DNA of 64,000 nucleotides from Paramarasmius palmivorus. Lineage: Eukaryota; Basidiomycota; Agaricomycetes; Agaricales; Marasmiaceae. The notes beneath the pieces were generated by a model. The model made no database searches. It was not told where the DNA came from and saw only the letters and a program-made list of their open reading frames with translations. This document shows positions 24,401 through 36,677 of this stretch, in pieces; position 1 is the stretch's first letter, and each line of letters opens with the position of its first letter. The stretch is taken from contig JAYKXP010000007.1 in assembly GCA_037176845.1 (NCBI GenBank), positions 682,001-746,000 of the forward strand, in the 5' to 3' direction. The position numbers were made by a program, and so were the translations under genes.

Positions 24401-27205
24401 GCGGGTTCCGTTCGTAGAATTTTCCCCAGCATTTGCAGCAGCTGCGGGTACTCTACAAGAGGCGTGATAACATAGCCTGTGCTAGAACAGACCTGCCCCA
24501 GGGTATGTAGAGCAGCATCCCTCTGTATAAATGACGTATCCGCCAGTTTTGCCATAATAATTTGCATCAGCTCTGGGATATGGGGTACGACGGTTTCGCC
24601 ACCAGCGCACGTCAGTTCTCCAAGGCACATGAGAACATTTGCAGCTACTATTGGGTTGGAATCATTTGCTTTCCTTAGGAGCACTTTGAGCATGGGAATT
24701 GCGTATGGCTTGATAATACGCTGGGTTGCGCTGACGAGCAGGGTAAGAAGACGCGTGCATTCCTCGCGACTCCGTCTACAATGATTATGGTGAGATCCTC
24801 AGTGCAATCGAAACGAACAACCTACCGGACAGTCGAGTATTCCAGCTCGGTGAGAAGTTGAATAAGCGCCTTTCGGAGTGATGGCATGACATAAGCAGGA
24901 TTATGCTTCGCCAGACGCCCAATCAAAGTCACAGCTGTGATACGGTTCTCGAAAACCTCGTCGTTGAGTGCTATAAACAGCGAGCGCACGTTCTCGGCTT
25001 GAGCCAAATGTTTATCGAATCGCTCGTGAAGAGACGAGAGAACGGTGTGACGGATTGTGGGTTCTTCATGGACAATCAGGACGCTACTTTGTTGCCTAGG
25101 AAACACACGTACCTGGATCCGCTATACCAACCGTCAGTAACTTGTCCAGTACATCACTGATGACTTCTATGGCATGGCTGCTAGCCTGATAGGTTATAGG
25201 ATCCCGTACGAATAAACGACAACACGTCAGAGCAGCCGCTCGCCGAACTTCTGCGTGGTCATCCTCGAGATATGGAAGAGCACATTGGCGGACAACCTCA
25301 TTTAAAGTATGGCCTGTGTTCCTGGTTAGAATGGTGAACTCTCCGTGTTGCGTGTCCTTACCGGTGAAATCGAAAGAGCCCAAAGTATTCAGAGCAAGTG
25401 TAATGAGCTCAAAATTCTTCTCGGTAGTCGAGACCTTCGGTACTTGGATATCAGAAGATCATCGCAATCGTTGGAATGGAGTGCTGACCTGTGATACATT
25501 CAAATCTCTGCTCAAAGTGGGTGCTTCGACGCGGGCGATAGAGGGTGCGCCAAGTGGCTTGTATGACTGTCCGCTTAGGAGATTGCACAACAACTCCAAT
25601 AGTTTATCTTAAGAGGTATGAGATGTGTATGCTCGCATGAGAACCATTGTCACTTACCTTGTATTTTGCTCAGCAGTGGTGGTATGTGCCTTGCAATCGA
25701 AGTAAGCGCCTGCCTCAGCGGCTCACTCAGACCGGCGGCAAACATCAGGTCTAGCTGATCGTGTAGGTACTTGGTCAAGTTGGGACCGACAGCGGATGCC
25801 AACATCCCGATACATTGGAATATTGGCTCTTCAGAAGGCGCGTTTTTCTTGCTACATTAGAGAATTCAGCTATGTCATTTACTTAGACTTGGATACGCAC
25901 CCTCTGGTCTGCAGGCCAACTTTGATGTGATCCATGATGGATTCAAGGAAGGGCTTCATATCACTGCCTACCGCGGTAGCTGTGTGCCCTATGGCGATGA
26001 ATGCTGAGAAGGTGGGTTAGTTTTAATCATCATAACTACTGTAAGGGTCGACTATACCGAAAGACCTCTCGGTAGGTTTCTCCAGCTGGGTTAATAAATG
26101 GCCCATGGCCTTGTGTAAAAAGTGCTCGGTAAAAGTTTGGGTATCGTAAGCAGCAAGCGAGGGTATCATCGTTATGACCATCTTCCGAACCAAGGTGTCT
26201 TTGTGGGATTTGAATCGAAGGATCTGCTCGGCTGTGTCCATAAAATTTTCCTTCATAAACTAGGATATAGAATTTGGATCAGTATCAAGGCTCAGAACGA
26301 AGCCGGCGTACCATTCCTGCATGAAGTAAAAGTTCACGATAAGTGAGAAGAGAGCCATGGATGACTTCGGATTGCGAGAATTTCAAGCCGGATTGCGCGT
26401 CTGTGAGAATCTTGTTAAGGTGTGGGCTCCGAATCTGTCGTTCTCGCTGCGTGACTATCTCGAGACATGCAGCTAACAGCTCAGCGGCGCCTTCCCGGAC
26501 ATGGACTTTGGGGTCTCGAAGAGGGGTCAAAATGGTTTCGAAGACCTGGCTAATGTGAGCTTGAAAATAGGTCGGACTATTCCTTGCGAGCTCTTTGAGA
26601 ATCAGAACTCCCGCATAACGCGTCAGCTCAGGCTTATCGGGGTGAAGGTATTCGATTGCAGCTGGGACCTCGAAATCCATGAAGCGTTCTCCGAATGCTT
26701 GTCCTCCAATTTCGGCAATCTGACCGAGTGTTTTGGAGGCTGCTAGCATGAGGTTGAGTTCGGGATTTGGAAGTAGGTGTTTCACATAGTTGTAGAAGCG
26801 GAAAAGATTGCGTTTGAATTCGATAGTTTCTTCGCCGTCGACATCCAGGAGATGATCTAAGAGTAGCTTGAGCTCTCATTTGACTATATTTACCAGCGAA
26901 CGCACCAATTGCTATCAGACCACCAAAATTTGCTTCGATATTTTGACTGTGTAATAACCCAAAGATTTCTGGATTGATGGTGTCCTGCCAGAGTTTCTCT
27001 GCATCTCCTTGCGACACCTCTGTGACAGCTGTGGCAACCTGCAACAGCGCATTAGGGTTTGTACGTTTGCACTAAATTCTTGACCCACATATCTTCGAAG
27101 TTCGATGGCAGATTGCAGGCGCGTTTCTGGAGTTTTGCTCTTCAATCCTACGAATATTTGAGAAAGGGTGGTGTCAATTTGGGCGACCTGTTGAGCAGAT
27201 GCCAT
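18442..27205 (-). CDS. TOR: Target of rapamycin (TOR) Ser/Thr kinase
   Basis: 8.8-kb gene with many short introns, coding for roughly 2,350 residues. Start [18 protein letters not shown] (27205). In order: HEAT repeats (about 27200-23000), the FAT region with TPR-like helices (about 22900-20600), the FRB domain (about 20600-20100), the kinase domain (about 20050-19150) and FATC. The FRB reads [20 protein letters not shown] and keeps SRLYF and AWDIYYAVF, the residues that contact FKBP12-rapamycin, so the kinase is predicted to be rapamycin-sensitive. The kinase domain has [12 protein letters not shown] split by an intron, the catalytic loop [11 protein letters not shown] and the metal-binding IDFGDCFE. 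The last intron (57 nt) splits the terminal GWCAFW, the invariant end of FATC. TOR controls growth, translation and autophagy in response to nutrients. Internal exon borders were not all traced. Confidence 0.96.
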
Positions 27206-27285
27206 GGCAGACAGCCTCGACACGCTCAGAAACTGAGCTTAAACTCGGTGGGAGTAAGTGGCAGTGAGCTGAACTGACGGTCCCG

Positions 27286-27329
27286 GTCAAGTCAGGGTCA
27301 AGTCAGGGTCACCATCTATCTATCTATCT
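27286..27329. repeat. 11-bp direct repeat and (ATCT)4 tract upstream of TOR
   Basis: GTCAAGTCAGG occurs twice in tandem (27286-27296 and 27297-27307). It is followed by four copies of ATCT (27314-27329). The block begins 81 bp upstream of the TOR start codon, in its promoter or 5' UTR. Confidence 0.7.
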
Positions 27330-27388
27330 GCCTGCTCTTCCTGCGTCACCATGAACATCCCTTTCTTTCGCTCTGGTATCTCCGTATA

Positions 27389-28938
27389 ATGCCTAGCTTA
27401 ATTCCACCAGATTATCTTTACTTCGTAGTCGAAGATCGGGATGTACAGAAAATACCAATTGCGAGTTGGCCACTCGACAAGAACAGTCTCGTTTACAGGA
27501 AAAATCATATCGAGATAGATGAACGGAATACCGAACTTCAGCTGGTGCATGACAACCTCCGATGTAGAGTATTCATTCCTGTAAGCACTCAAAGTCCTCT
27601 TGAGTTCAGTGGTTTACACATATCAGGAAACCAGCTCTAACTCAAAGATTAAACACGGCTTCGACACCTACTCAATACGACCCGGACAATATTGTACAAT
27701 GAAAAGTCTGTTTTTTTTGACTCAAACGACACTTCACTCCGTCATATCTCCGACCGTAAATTCTCTGTGTACCAATGTCTTCTGGATCTCGCCGAATGAT
27801 TAAATATACTAAATGGAAGTGACGGCCTTGAAAACCTCACGACCTACGTCCACGATTGGTTTTTGCCAGCTACGAGACACATACTCGCTGGGATGGGCCA
27901 CTTAGGGCAATGCACTTCGTAAGTCTTGCGCAAACTTGCCTGTCGTAGGTTTGTTCTGACCTTGAGCGCTAGAAACAACAATTGGAATTTTCTACTTCTC
28001 CTGCGCGTCGACAGGGGTACAAAGTACCAATACAATTGCAGAAACGACCTCGCCTTGGAATACTCAGAGTTCCCATTCATCATCTGTGAGGTTGATGCGT
28101 TCACTCCAGATGCAGGCGGCGGCTTATTTGGCTAAAGTAGGTTATTGGGCATCACAAGGCAACTGCATTGTCGTTATGGCCATATTCTTTGGGAATGATG
28201 CTGCAAGCCAATTTTTAGCATCATACGACGGTGAAAAGGTATGGCTTGGTACGTTCTCCATGCTTTTGAAATACCGATCACACTCATAGGTACACTTTAC
28301 CACAGCTACCTTGGAAATCAACAGCCCGGATGGGACTTGGGAGCTGATTTTCCTCGCGTTCAACTTCTTCCTTACATCCAAACAATGAAACCTGTGGTCG
28401 ACCGAAGTCAGTTTCGCAAAGCCTGTCTCTAGCCATCAAACGAGAAGGGAAGAGTTTTCCGAGCTGGGTAAGTGCGAGTGCAGCGAGCAAGAAGCAGGAT
28501 GATGATAGTGGTATTGGCGGCGACAACAGTGACGACAATAACGATCTTGATGACGATGACTATAGAGACGATCTACCGAAACAGCAGTCAAGGAAGCCTA
28601 ACTCTGCCAGTTCGGAGATACTTGGAAGGTTCTGTCTCCACCGATTTTTCTGATGAGGGTAGCTCAGACAACGGAAGCCCGATCGGCAGCACAAATAACT
28701 TGGTATTTGACGGCTCAGGAAAGGGACGGGGTTTACACAGGTACTTTTTTGCAGACAAGTACTGCACTGCGTCACTTCGTACGAAATTGTCACGTTGCAA
28801 AGTTCGCTTATCGGATGGACTTGTGGGTAGAGGTTTACCATCGTCGTCTGAGTCTTGCTGATAAAATCTTAGCTTCCTCTTCCTGCAAATTTCTTGATGG
28901 GTACTCGTTTGACAGATTACTTTTGGCCCGTAGCGCTT
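27389..28938 (+). pseudogene. Eroded plus-strand gene of unknown family
   Basis: Several protein-like segments follow one another on the plus strand but do not form one intact frame. An opening ATG at 27389 gives 64 codons and then a good 46-nt intron (27581-27626). Later come FLPATRHILAGMGHLG-like text, then LALEYSEFPFIICEVDAF in one frame, and about 20 nt on AAYLAKVGYWASQGNCIVVM in another, with no room for an intron between them. A clean 51-nt intron then joins SYDGEK to VHFTTATLEINSPDGTWELI, which hits a TGA shortly after LAFNFFLTSKQ. An acidic tail segment (DDDSGIGGDNSDDNN) follows in a different frame. The frameshift and stop suggest a decayed lineage-specific gene. Assembly error is the alternative. 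No family is assigned. Confidence 0.45.
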
Positions 28939-29285
28939 AGCTGCCGATCTCTGGGCCTGCGGTCGTGTTCTTGAGGAGTGGCAGGAGCATTACGAGGGAG
29001 CGTTGGGGCAATGCCTCATTGACTTATCCATTGGCCTGAAGGACGAAGAGGCCTCAAGGCGTATCTTGGCCAGAGAAGATGGAATGAAGAAACAATCTGT
29101 ACTTGATATCCAAACATAGTATATTCAACCCCACGTTGTAGGCGGCACCAACGAGCATCAATGTATATGGTGAATACAGGTAGCAGTCAGTGTATTACAA
29201 ATGAGGAGGTACCCAGAGATAATAGTAATCTTTCCGCTTGAGAAATGATAGTGATGCCAACTGGGGCAAGGCCCGAGCGACAAAC

Positions 29286-32200
29286 TTACGATGCCATGGT
29301 TGACGTTGGATTTACGCCTCTACCTCGTCCTCTATTATACCCTCTCGAAAATCCCCTGCCTCGATCATAGGAGCCATTGACAAAACCCCCTCGTCCAAAA
29401 TCGCCACCTCTACTACGAGAGTTGAAGCCACCACGAGCTGGATGTGAGTGCGCACCGTTGGTAGCCGGTGGCACATGCGCCTGAGATGACGGTGAGACTG
29501 AGTGATCGGCATGCCCGTTTGAAGGGTTTCCTCCCCGATTACCTCGATACAGTGCCCCGCCACGCGCACCTCGATTAGGATTCTTCATTATCGACATTGG
29601 CGTGGCCGCAGCTGCCGGCCCAGGTCCAGGAGCAGGCCTCCACCCAGAGGCACTATGTTGGCCTTGAGCTGGCAACACGTTGGGTTGTGGTCCTATTCGA
29701 GGTTTGAATGGCGAATTGGTATTTTGGGGCGGTGGGGGCGCTTGAGGATTCGTCGATGTGACAAACTGAGGATTGCTCAGGTTCAGACAAGTGTTGAACT
29801 CAACAGTAGAGCCACGATACTGCGAACATCTTTGAACTATCAGTAACCTGCGCGGCACAGGATGAAAAGAAATCGACTGACCTGTTCCCTAGTGTTCCGC
29901 CACTCATGAAAGGTATGTCCCAAACCACATCCATGCTCTTAACGTCCAGACCAATCACAGTCCCTTTTGCAGCTAGAGGAACGCCACCCGAGTCCTTGAC
30001 CATTGTTACTCGATCGCCCAACGCGAACTGCTGGCCTTGCAGCCGGTAAATTGCATCCGAAGGCTTAAGGACGGCCTGCCGAGGAATGCCCTTTACAATA
30101 GCCTTCTTGATTGTTGTAGTCGAGCGTGACGAGGTATAAGAATCTGCTAGCTTTTCGATTTCTACAACCGTGTCCTGTGGAGTGTCAGCCCGGTAAGTCA
30201 TTATCAGAGAATCCTCGACTACCTTATCCAGTTGATCACAGAACAATGACACCGGTTCAAAATCTCTAACCCCTTTGCTCTTTAGCCAAGCCTTCACCTC
30301 TTTAACCTTCGCGTCCGGATTCTCCGCTTTCCCAAAGAACATGTCAGCGCGTACCATCATGTCTCCATTTCCATTCCTGCCTTCCATTTCCAATCCCTTG
30401 AAAACCTCAGGGAACCGTTGCATGTACTCACGTATCAGAGCCAGGGCCTTCTGACTATATTCCCAATGTCGACCACCTTCCTTGTCCTTCCTTGTGTATC
30501 CTACAACCTTTAACGCTTTTGCTTCATATTTAAGGCATAAACCGAGATTATGTTTCTGGTTGTCCGAAGTGATGACCATGAAGGAGGATGTTATCTTGGA
30601 CAGTGCTCGACCAGATAGGCTGACTTGGCTAGCGGCAATATATGAGGGGACATAGGAAGCAGATGAAGATGCTGAGGGTAATTGTGAAGCCTCTACTATC
30701 TCCTTGAACTTGAGTTTCTCGGTCTTGTCGGAGGGGAAGAAAGCCAAGATAACGCTTAATGTTCTGTCCTTCTCTTCTGTTTTGCTAACCTGGGCTGCTA
30801 CACCATAGGCATGTTCACCTAGGAAGAAGATCTTGCTTCCTTCAGGGAACTCCTCAGCAAGCGGTGGAGCCGGTCGCTCGAGGAAACGAGGATCTTCAGA
30901 TATGACCGATGTCACACACAACTGCAGTGCTTGCTCTGTTTCCTTATCCTGGTCTTCATAGTCTTTGATGAAAGCACCAGTGTCGAGGCGCTTAAGACCT
31001 GGTCGATGCCAAGTAAGAAAATAGTCACTAGCATTGAGCAAGACGTGTAACGCACCTTTCAAAGGTCTTACGTGGACCAGGACCTCGACCTCCCCGGTAA
31101 CCACACCACATCGTTTCGAGTACACATCCTCTATCCGCTGGGCTTTCGATTTCCAATGTCCGAGTCCACCATGACTATGAGGTGTGCTGACAACCTTCTC
31201 TTTCCCTGCAATCTTCGTCTTCTCATAACGGAATAGTGAATCACTAATGGCAACTGCCATGCCTTCTCTCAAGAATGGCCAACCGATCCACACTCGAGTT
31301 CCAACCAACTCTCGTGCAATATCCTCCGACTTTCGATTTTCGTACACATTAGCGATGTTCACCACAACTGACTTGTTCCGCGACTCGGTACCGTGAACGT
31401 TGACGTGATGATATCCAATGACCACGCCTGCATGCGGAAGTGTGTTGAGCGACGGAAAGCCGGCTAAAGCGTTCTTGCCCAAGGAAACGCCATCTCTTAA
31501 CCCTGGCACCAGATGAAGGCCATCGAGGGTTGGTAAATCGAATACCTCCATCTTGCACATGCAGCGATAAAGAGGTGGGAAGAAACCAGGGAGAGAGCTG
31601 GGATATTCAGTAGGCTCTGCATCTGGCCCGGCATAAATGAAGCGTGTGGAGGTACCATAGGAATTGCGAGCACGCTCCTCTTCGGTGAGGTGGTGCTCTC
31701 GTGTAGCCATTGCTGCAAGGAGCTCCTTCTCGTTGATGAAAGGAATCTTGACAATGGCCTCCCAATCTTGTTTCTTGCCATTGAGATCAAGTTCGAACGT
31801 CGTGGGGTAAAAGTGAGAAATAGACGAAACCGGGTCGGTCATGAGAGTCTAACTAGGGATCAGAACCTGCGAAACATCAAGACGATGCTAGACTCACCCA
31901 GTAAGCTGTAGGAACAAGTTCCTTACTGGCGCTAGGTAGCACACCCATAAGTTGCTCGAACGGCTTGAAAGGCTTTCCCAAGTCGAACTGGAACGACATT
32001 GTATCCAGACCCTTCAAATCACTGATTCGAGGGGCATAATGATAGTCGTAAAACCAGCCCCAGCTGGCGACGCCCGAGAAGTAGTAATGCATAACCCACT
32101 GAAGCCCTTCGGCATATCGACGTATCAGCCTACCCATCTCTTCCGGAGAATCATAGCTAATCTCCAACTTCGAACGATAATACTCCCTCTTCCATTCCGC

Positions 32201-33895
32201 CATCTTGTCATTCATAGCTTTCGTGGGGTCCTTAGGTGCGCTGACAGGTGCCCTCGTATATTTGTTGAGCACGCGATGTATAGCCGCCTCCGATTCTGCC
32301 GCCGCCACTTCGTCCTCCGACGATTCGTCGTCTTCTTTCGTGGGTAATGACAACACCAACAGGTTGTTGTCGTCATCGTCGTATTCGTCCCAAGCCGCGT
32401 CCAAGTTCATGTCCTCCGCTAGAGTCGCCATGAACGTACGATCCCGGGCAGGAAGTTGGTTGATAATCTTCAACTTTTCGCCATCTTGCGCCTTCTTCGT
32501 CAACACAAACTCCTTGACCTTCTCGAACAACTCCCTTTGTTCGGGAGACAAGATTAAACCCTTGTTCTTCCGCGCCTGCTCCAGCTTCTCCAGTTCCTTT
32601 GACTGCTTTCCTTTGAACCAACCCATATCCGCATACTCTCGCTCAAACACCTCCTGTTCCCATGTGGCCATCTCGTCCAAGATGCGCTGCAATCGCGGCA
32701 TATTAATAACCCCAGAGTCGTTGACATAGCCGTCAAGTGTAGGTAAAACGCGTTTGTAGACCTCGAATAGTCGCTCGAGGCCATTCTCGTGAATGTGCAG
32801 ATCGGGAAGGTTTGGTAAGAAATCGTTCCCGACGAAGACAGCGAGGAGAATGAAGTCATCGATAATGCGTTCAAGGGAATAGGGGAAAGGCAATGACGGC
32901 GCAATCGTGTGAAATTCGGTGTCGAGGTACTCTCGAAACAGGGAAAGATGAAGAAGGTAAAAGTTGATGGACTCCAGGGAGCTATTGTTTTTCTTGCGTG
33001 CCGGACCAAATTTAACTTCTTCTCTGAGAAGACAAAAATGAGGGTCATGGCTGAGGAGGCCAAGCATGATCAAGTCAGCATCAAGTCCATAAAGACAATG
33101 CCGCATGTTGGGGTTATAGTCTGGTTGAGCACGGGAAAGGCGGATGTATTCCATAATCTTGTGTTCTCCTTCTCCTGGAACCTCATGTCCAGAAAGCACG
33201 ACCTCCACGTTGCGCCAATTTGAGTCTTCTGTGATCTTCTTGTTGACAAAATAACGGAGTTGTTCAGACAACCTGGCCATGAACGACGTTCCGGGGGTGA
33301 TGCAATTGCTGTCGAACGCTTTCTCGTCTGGAAGCTTCTCTCCTTTCGCTTCTGCCTTCTCTCTGACCTCTTTAGCCTCCTTTGCCGTCCTAAACCGACG
33401 ACTACGCTGCTGGTTCATCTTGGCTCGTGGAGCGACACCGTCCACAGCCATGAAAAATAGTTTCTTGGGTTTGATTTTCCCGAAGAGATGGTCGACATAT
33501 GCAAATATGGAGGTGAATATTTGTTCTTCTGATAACCGGAAGTGAGCGTCTTCGTCGTTTGGATGTGAACAGTTGTGTATAATGCCATTGAAGTCGAGGT
33601 ACAAATTGTCTGCAGAGGCAATCAGCTTTTGGCTCACGAATAGATACAAGGAACGCACCAAATTCCGGTATTTTGTTCTCTTGAATTAACTGGGACGTTA
33701 ATGGGTATCGTTCTCTGAAAATAAGTTAGCCACTAAATCAACGAAGGACCGCGTGTGCGCTACTCACGAAACATATCGAAAGAACTAGTCCTCGTCAGCC
33801 ATACTAATTTTAAGTAAATGTACTGAAAATACCTTAGGAATACCTGCAGCTATTCAGCATTACTGTAGTAGAGGGTGGGAGGAGCACGTACCCAT
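29286..33895 (-). CDS. XRN1: 5'-3' exoribonuclease 1 (XRN1)
   Basis: Cytoplasmic exonuclease that degrades decapped mRNA. The N-terminus MGIPKFFRYVSERYP is assembled from three very small exons: 33895-33892 (4 nt), 33843-33833 (11 nt) and 33784-33768 (17 nt). Then come 33714-33659 and a long exon 33609-31898; the frame closes exactly at 600 codons. Catalytic acidic residues are visible in YLDFNGIIHNC, GHEVPGEGEHKIMEYIR, YGLDADLIMLG and FVGNDFLP. The next large exon starts at 31848 and covers the D1-D4/SH3-like regions. A 52-nt intron then joins to CSQYRGSTVEFN. The C-terminal ~150 residues are Pro-rich and end in an RGG/RG tail (GGFNSRSRGGDFGRGG), a likely RNA-binding or methylation segment. 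TAA at 29286-29288. Identification is secure. Confidence 0.96.
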
Positions 33896-34725
33896 TGTGA
33901 TTGGAGATGGTGGTACAGAGTAAGCAGGATTCTGGGTCTCGATTATACTCAGACCGGCACCACCATCTGGCAGCTTCGTCTCAAATACGTATCCCTCAAA
34001 GGATCCTTTCATCTTTCAATGAGCTCACGCTGGCTGATTGCTCTCGTTGACAGACATAATATGTTCAGTAGTGCATAAGTGGTACACTGTGGTCACTGCA
34101 AATGATCGCGAAGTGCCAGTCAAACAGCCCAATTTCAGAGACAGCATTCCTCCAGCAATCTCCTTGTTGGATTGCACACATTAGACTGCGCTCTTCATAA
34201 TACGGACTTCGGAAGTAGCAATTCCATCTCAAAAAGTATATTTATATTGGACGGTTGGGGTATCTGCTTGCAGGTATAAAAGTAAGAAGGCAGCCAGCGG
34301 GAAGAGGAATAATCGGTATCGCCATGTAGACCTAAAACGACCCAGCGTATCATGAAGCATAAAAGAAGCCTAAACCACTTCAAGAAGGGACAACATCAAA
34401 GCACTGAAGTTTGAAAGGATCAAGAAGTAGAAGGTATAAGAAGCAAAACCCGGTATAGCGATATAGATCATAGACTGGTGTCGAAACACCCCAGCGTGTC
34501 ACAACTATGCACCAAGAATTTAGACGTGTATAACGGAAAAGATGTAATGTAGAAAGTAGGAAAAAAAGGAAGTGGAAATCCCAGACCTCCAACTCCATCC
34601 CCAAGCCAATCCAATCCAGATGATACGTATGTAGAGAACCACAAAATCGTCCGGTCCGTACCTCCACACCAAACTAACCCGAGAAATTGGATGTTGTTAC
34701 ATTAGAATCCTGCGACCCACGAGGT
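33896..34725. other. Intergenic, no gene seen
   Basis: 830 nt between the XRN1 start and the end of the next minus-strand gene. No open frame has a recognisable product. It should contain the XRN1 promoter and the 3' end of the membrane-protein gene. Confidence 0.5.
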
Positions 34726-36677
34726 TTAGATTCCACCATAGGCATCATCGTCGTCATACACCGTCTCCGGTCGCTTCTTATCGGCAGCAGGCGCTGCGGC
34801 AGGACGAGGTGTTGCGCCGCCAGCTACAAGCAGCGATGGATGAGGTGAAGATGGTGACACTGGCGACGATGGTTCATTTGGCGGAGTATCAATAGCAAAG
34901 CTGCTGGCCAACGGGCTTGGGGTTGTAGGGAATGCTGTACCAGTAACTGCCAATGCCTGTCCATTTGCAGCTGTGACGCCACTTGGGAATCCAGCCGTCA
35001 CAGGGGTGCTGCTGTTACTGCTGACCGAAGCTGGGAAATCGTACGTGTTGAAAGATCCCCTGGATTCAACGCGAATCTCGGGGAGTGTTGGCGGAGTTGA
35101 GGGCATCCTATTAGGTCCAGGAGAAGGCGGTGGTGCAGGGAAGTCGAGCGCATGGGTATCAAACTCGCTGTGAACGGATTCACGAACAGTATCTTTGATG
35201 GGCGAAGCACCTTCCTTATTGGGAGGCGTAGGAGGACGGGAAGCTGGTTGAGCTGGTTGGCCACTCGACTGGACGTATGCGTCCACTGCCGGGGTGTTCA
35301 GACCTTGAGGAGGAACAGCGTTGAGTTGCTGAGAAATGGCAACATACTGAGCCTCCTGGAAAGGCGTAACGCTGGAACGGGTAGCGTCCACATATTCACC
35401 GGTTGGCATTGGCGTGCTTAGTCTACCAGGATCGGCGAAAGCAGCATACTGTGGAGCAGGGCTATGGGGATTGTGAAGGCTCATGCCCACAGACGCATTG
35501 GACAGGCGATTATTCGAACCCTGCGAGCCAGCAGAGTTACTCCTGGTAAGATAAGGCTGTGGTCCGAGATTGGCGTACTCTGCCGGACCGTATTGGCTAG
35601 TAGTCGGAGAGACTGGGCCAGGAGAGAAAGGAGAAGGGGCCATGAGGGGGTTGCCAGAATTGGGTGGAGACATTCCAGGGTACTGCTGGTAATAAGGTTG
35701 CTGATACTGTTGATATTGCTGAGTAGCACCATACCCCTGGCCTTGGGGTCCTGGACGACCATATTGAGTACCAAACGACATGGGCGTGGATGTCTGCATC
35801 TTCCGTTCGATAATGCTAGGTGGGCGAGGAGAATGTCCACGGGATTCAGGCTGAGGATCTTGCAGCATTACAGCAGAGCGACGGAAAGTTCCAGCATCAA
35901 AGTTTGCGCCATCGCGATCAATGAGACGTTTACGCCATCGACGCTAGATTTCCAATATTTAGTATAGAAATAAGGTAAACAACATTCAGCATACCAAGAT
36001 GAACGCAATAATAACGCAGATAGCCACCAGGCCACCAAGTGCACCAAATATTCCTCCAACGATCTTGCCACCATTTCCGGTACTAGCAGGTTCTGCAGTT
36101 TCGGATGCCGAGACACTTGATACCGAAGAAGTCGCGGCTCGTGGAGCGGTGACAAATGTAGTATTCGGTCCCCTTCCTTGCGTAGTAGGGACCTCAGCCT
36201 GGGTGTTAACCGTTGGGACGGTATTCGCCGTGGTCGGGGCCGTGGTAGGTGTGGTCACAGTAGTAGAGGTGGTCAATCCCAAGGTCGTAGAAGTAGAATG
36301 CGTCGATATCGAAATGATTGGGATCAACGCAGTGGTACTGCTAGTTGTAGTTGCGGCCCTGGCTGTTGTTGAAGTTGTAGATGTAGTTTCTGGAATTCTA
36401 GGCGTCGTAGATGTCGACGTAGTGGTCGCAGCAACCGGGGTCGTCGTCGTCGTCGTCGAGTCTAACGATAAAATTTTCAGCCGCTTAAATCCACCACTGC
36501 AGAACCGAGCAACTCACGGGTAGTAGGTTGACTGGACGCTGCCTCCGTCTCGGTCGTCGATGCCTGCTGGCCAGGAAAAACAGCTGTAGGAGTGAACGCG
36601 CGCTTCTTGAGATCTGGCGCTTCTCCTGCTACAATCCTGCGATGAAGTCGTCGCTGTAATTGACGGTGAAGAGACAT
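34726..36677 (-). CDS. Thr-rich single-pass membrane protein, sensor-like
   Basis: Three exons (36677-36518, 36461-35995, 35943-34726) give a closed frame of 614 residues. The N-terminal ~200 residues are extremely rich in Thr and Ser (a Thr run near residue 55 and many TST/TTT groups) and would be heavily O-mannosylated if exported. One membrane span follows, GGIFGALGGLVAICVIIAF then IL, with a basic stop-transfer RRWRKRL directly after an intron. The C-terminal ~400 residues are cytoplasmic and disordered, with Gln/Tyr-rich repeats (QYQQYQQPYYQQYPG) and Pro/Ser-rich text. This layout resembles fungal wall-stress sensors of the Mid2/Wsc type, but there is no WSC domain. No N-terminal signal peptide is visible (the start is MSLHRQLQRRLHRR), so the span may itself act as the signal anchor. 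Confidence 0.8.
36440..36459. repeat. (GTC)n microsatellite inside a Thr codon run
   Basis: Six GTC/TCG trinucleotide units. On the minus strand they read as ACG codons and encode part of the Thr run at the start of exon 2 of the membrane-protein gene. Length variation here would change the Thr tract without shifting the frame. Confidence 0.75.

Noticed and set aside
35999..36523. Plus-strand Val-rich open frame of 174 codons
   Set aside because: Complement of the Thr-codon-rich ectodomain of the minus-strand membrane protein; its Val richness is the reverse complement of Thr codons.
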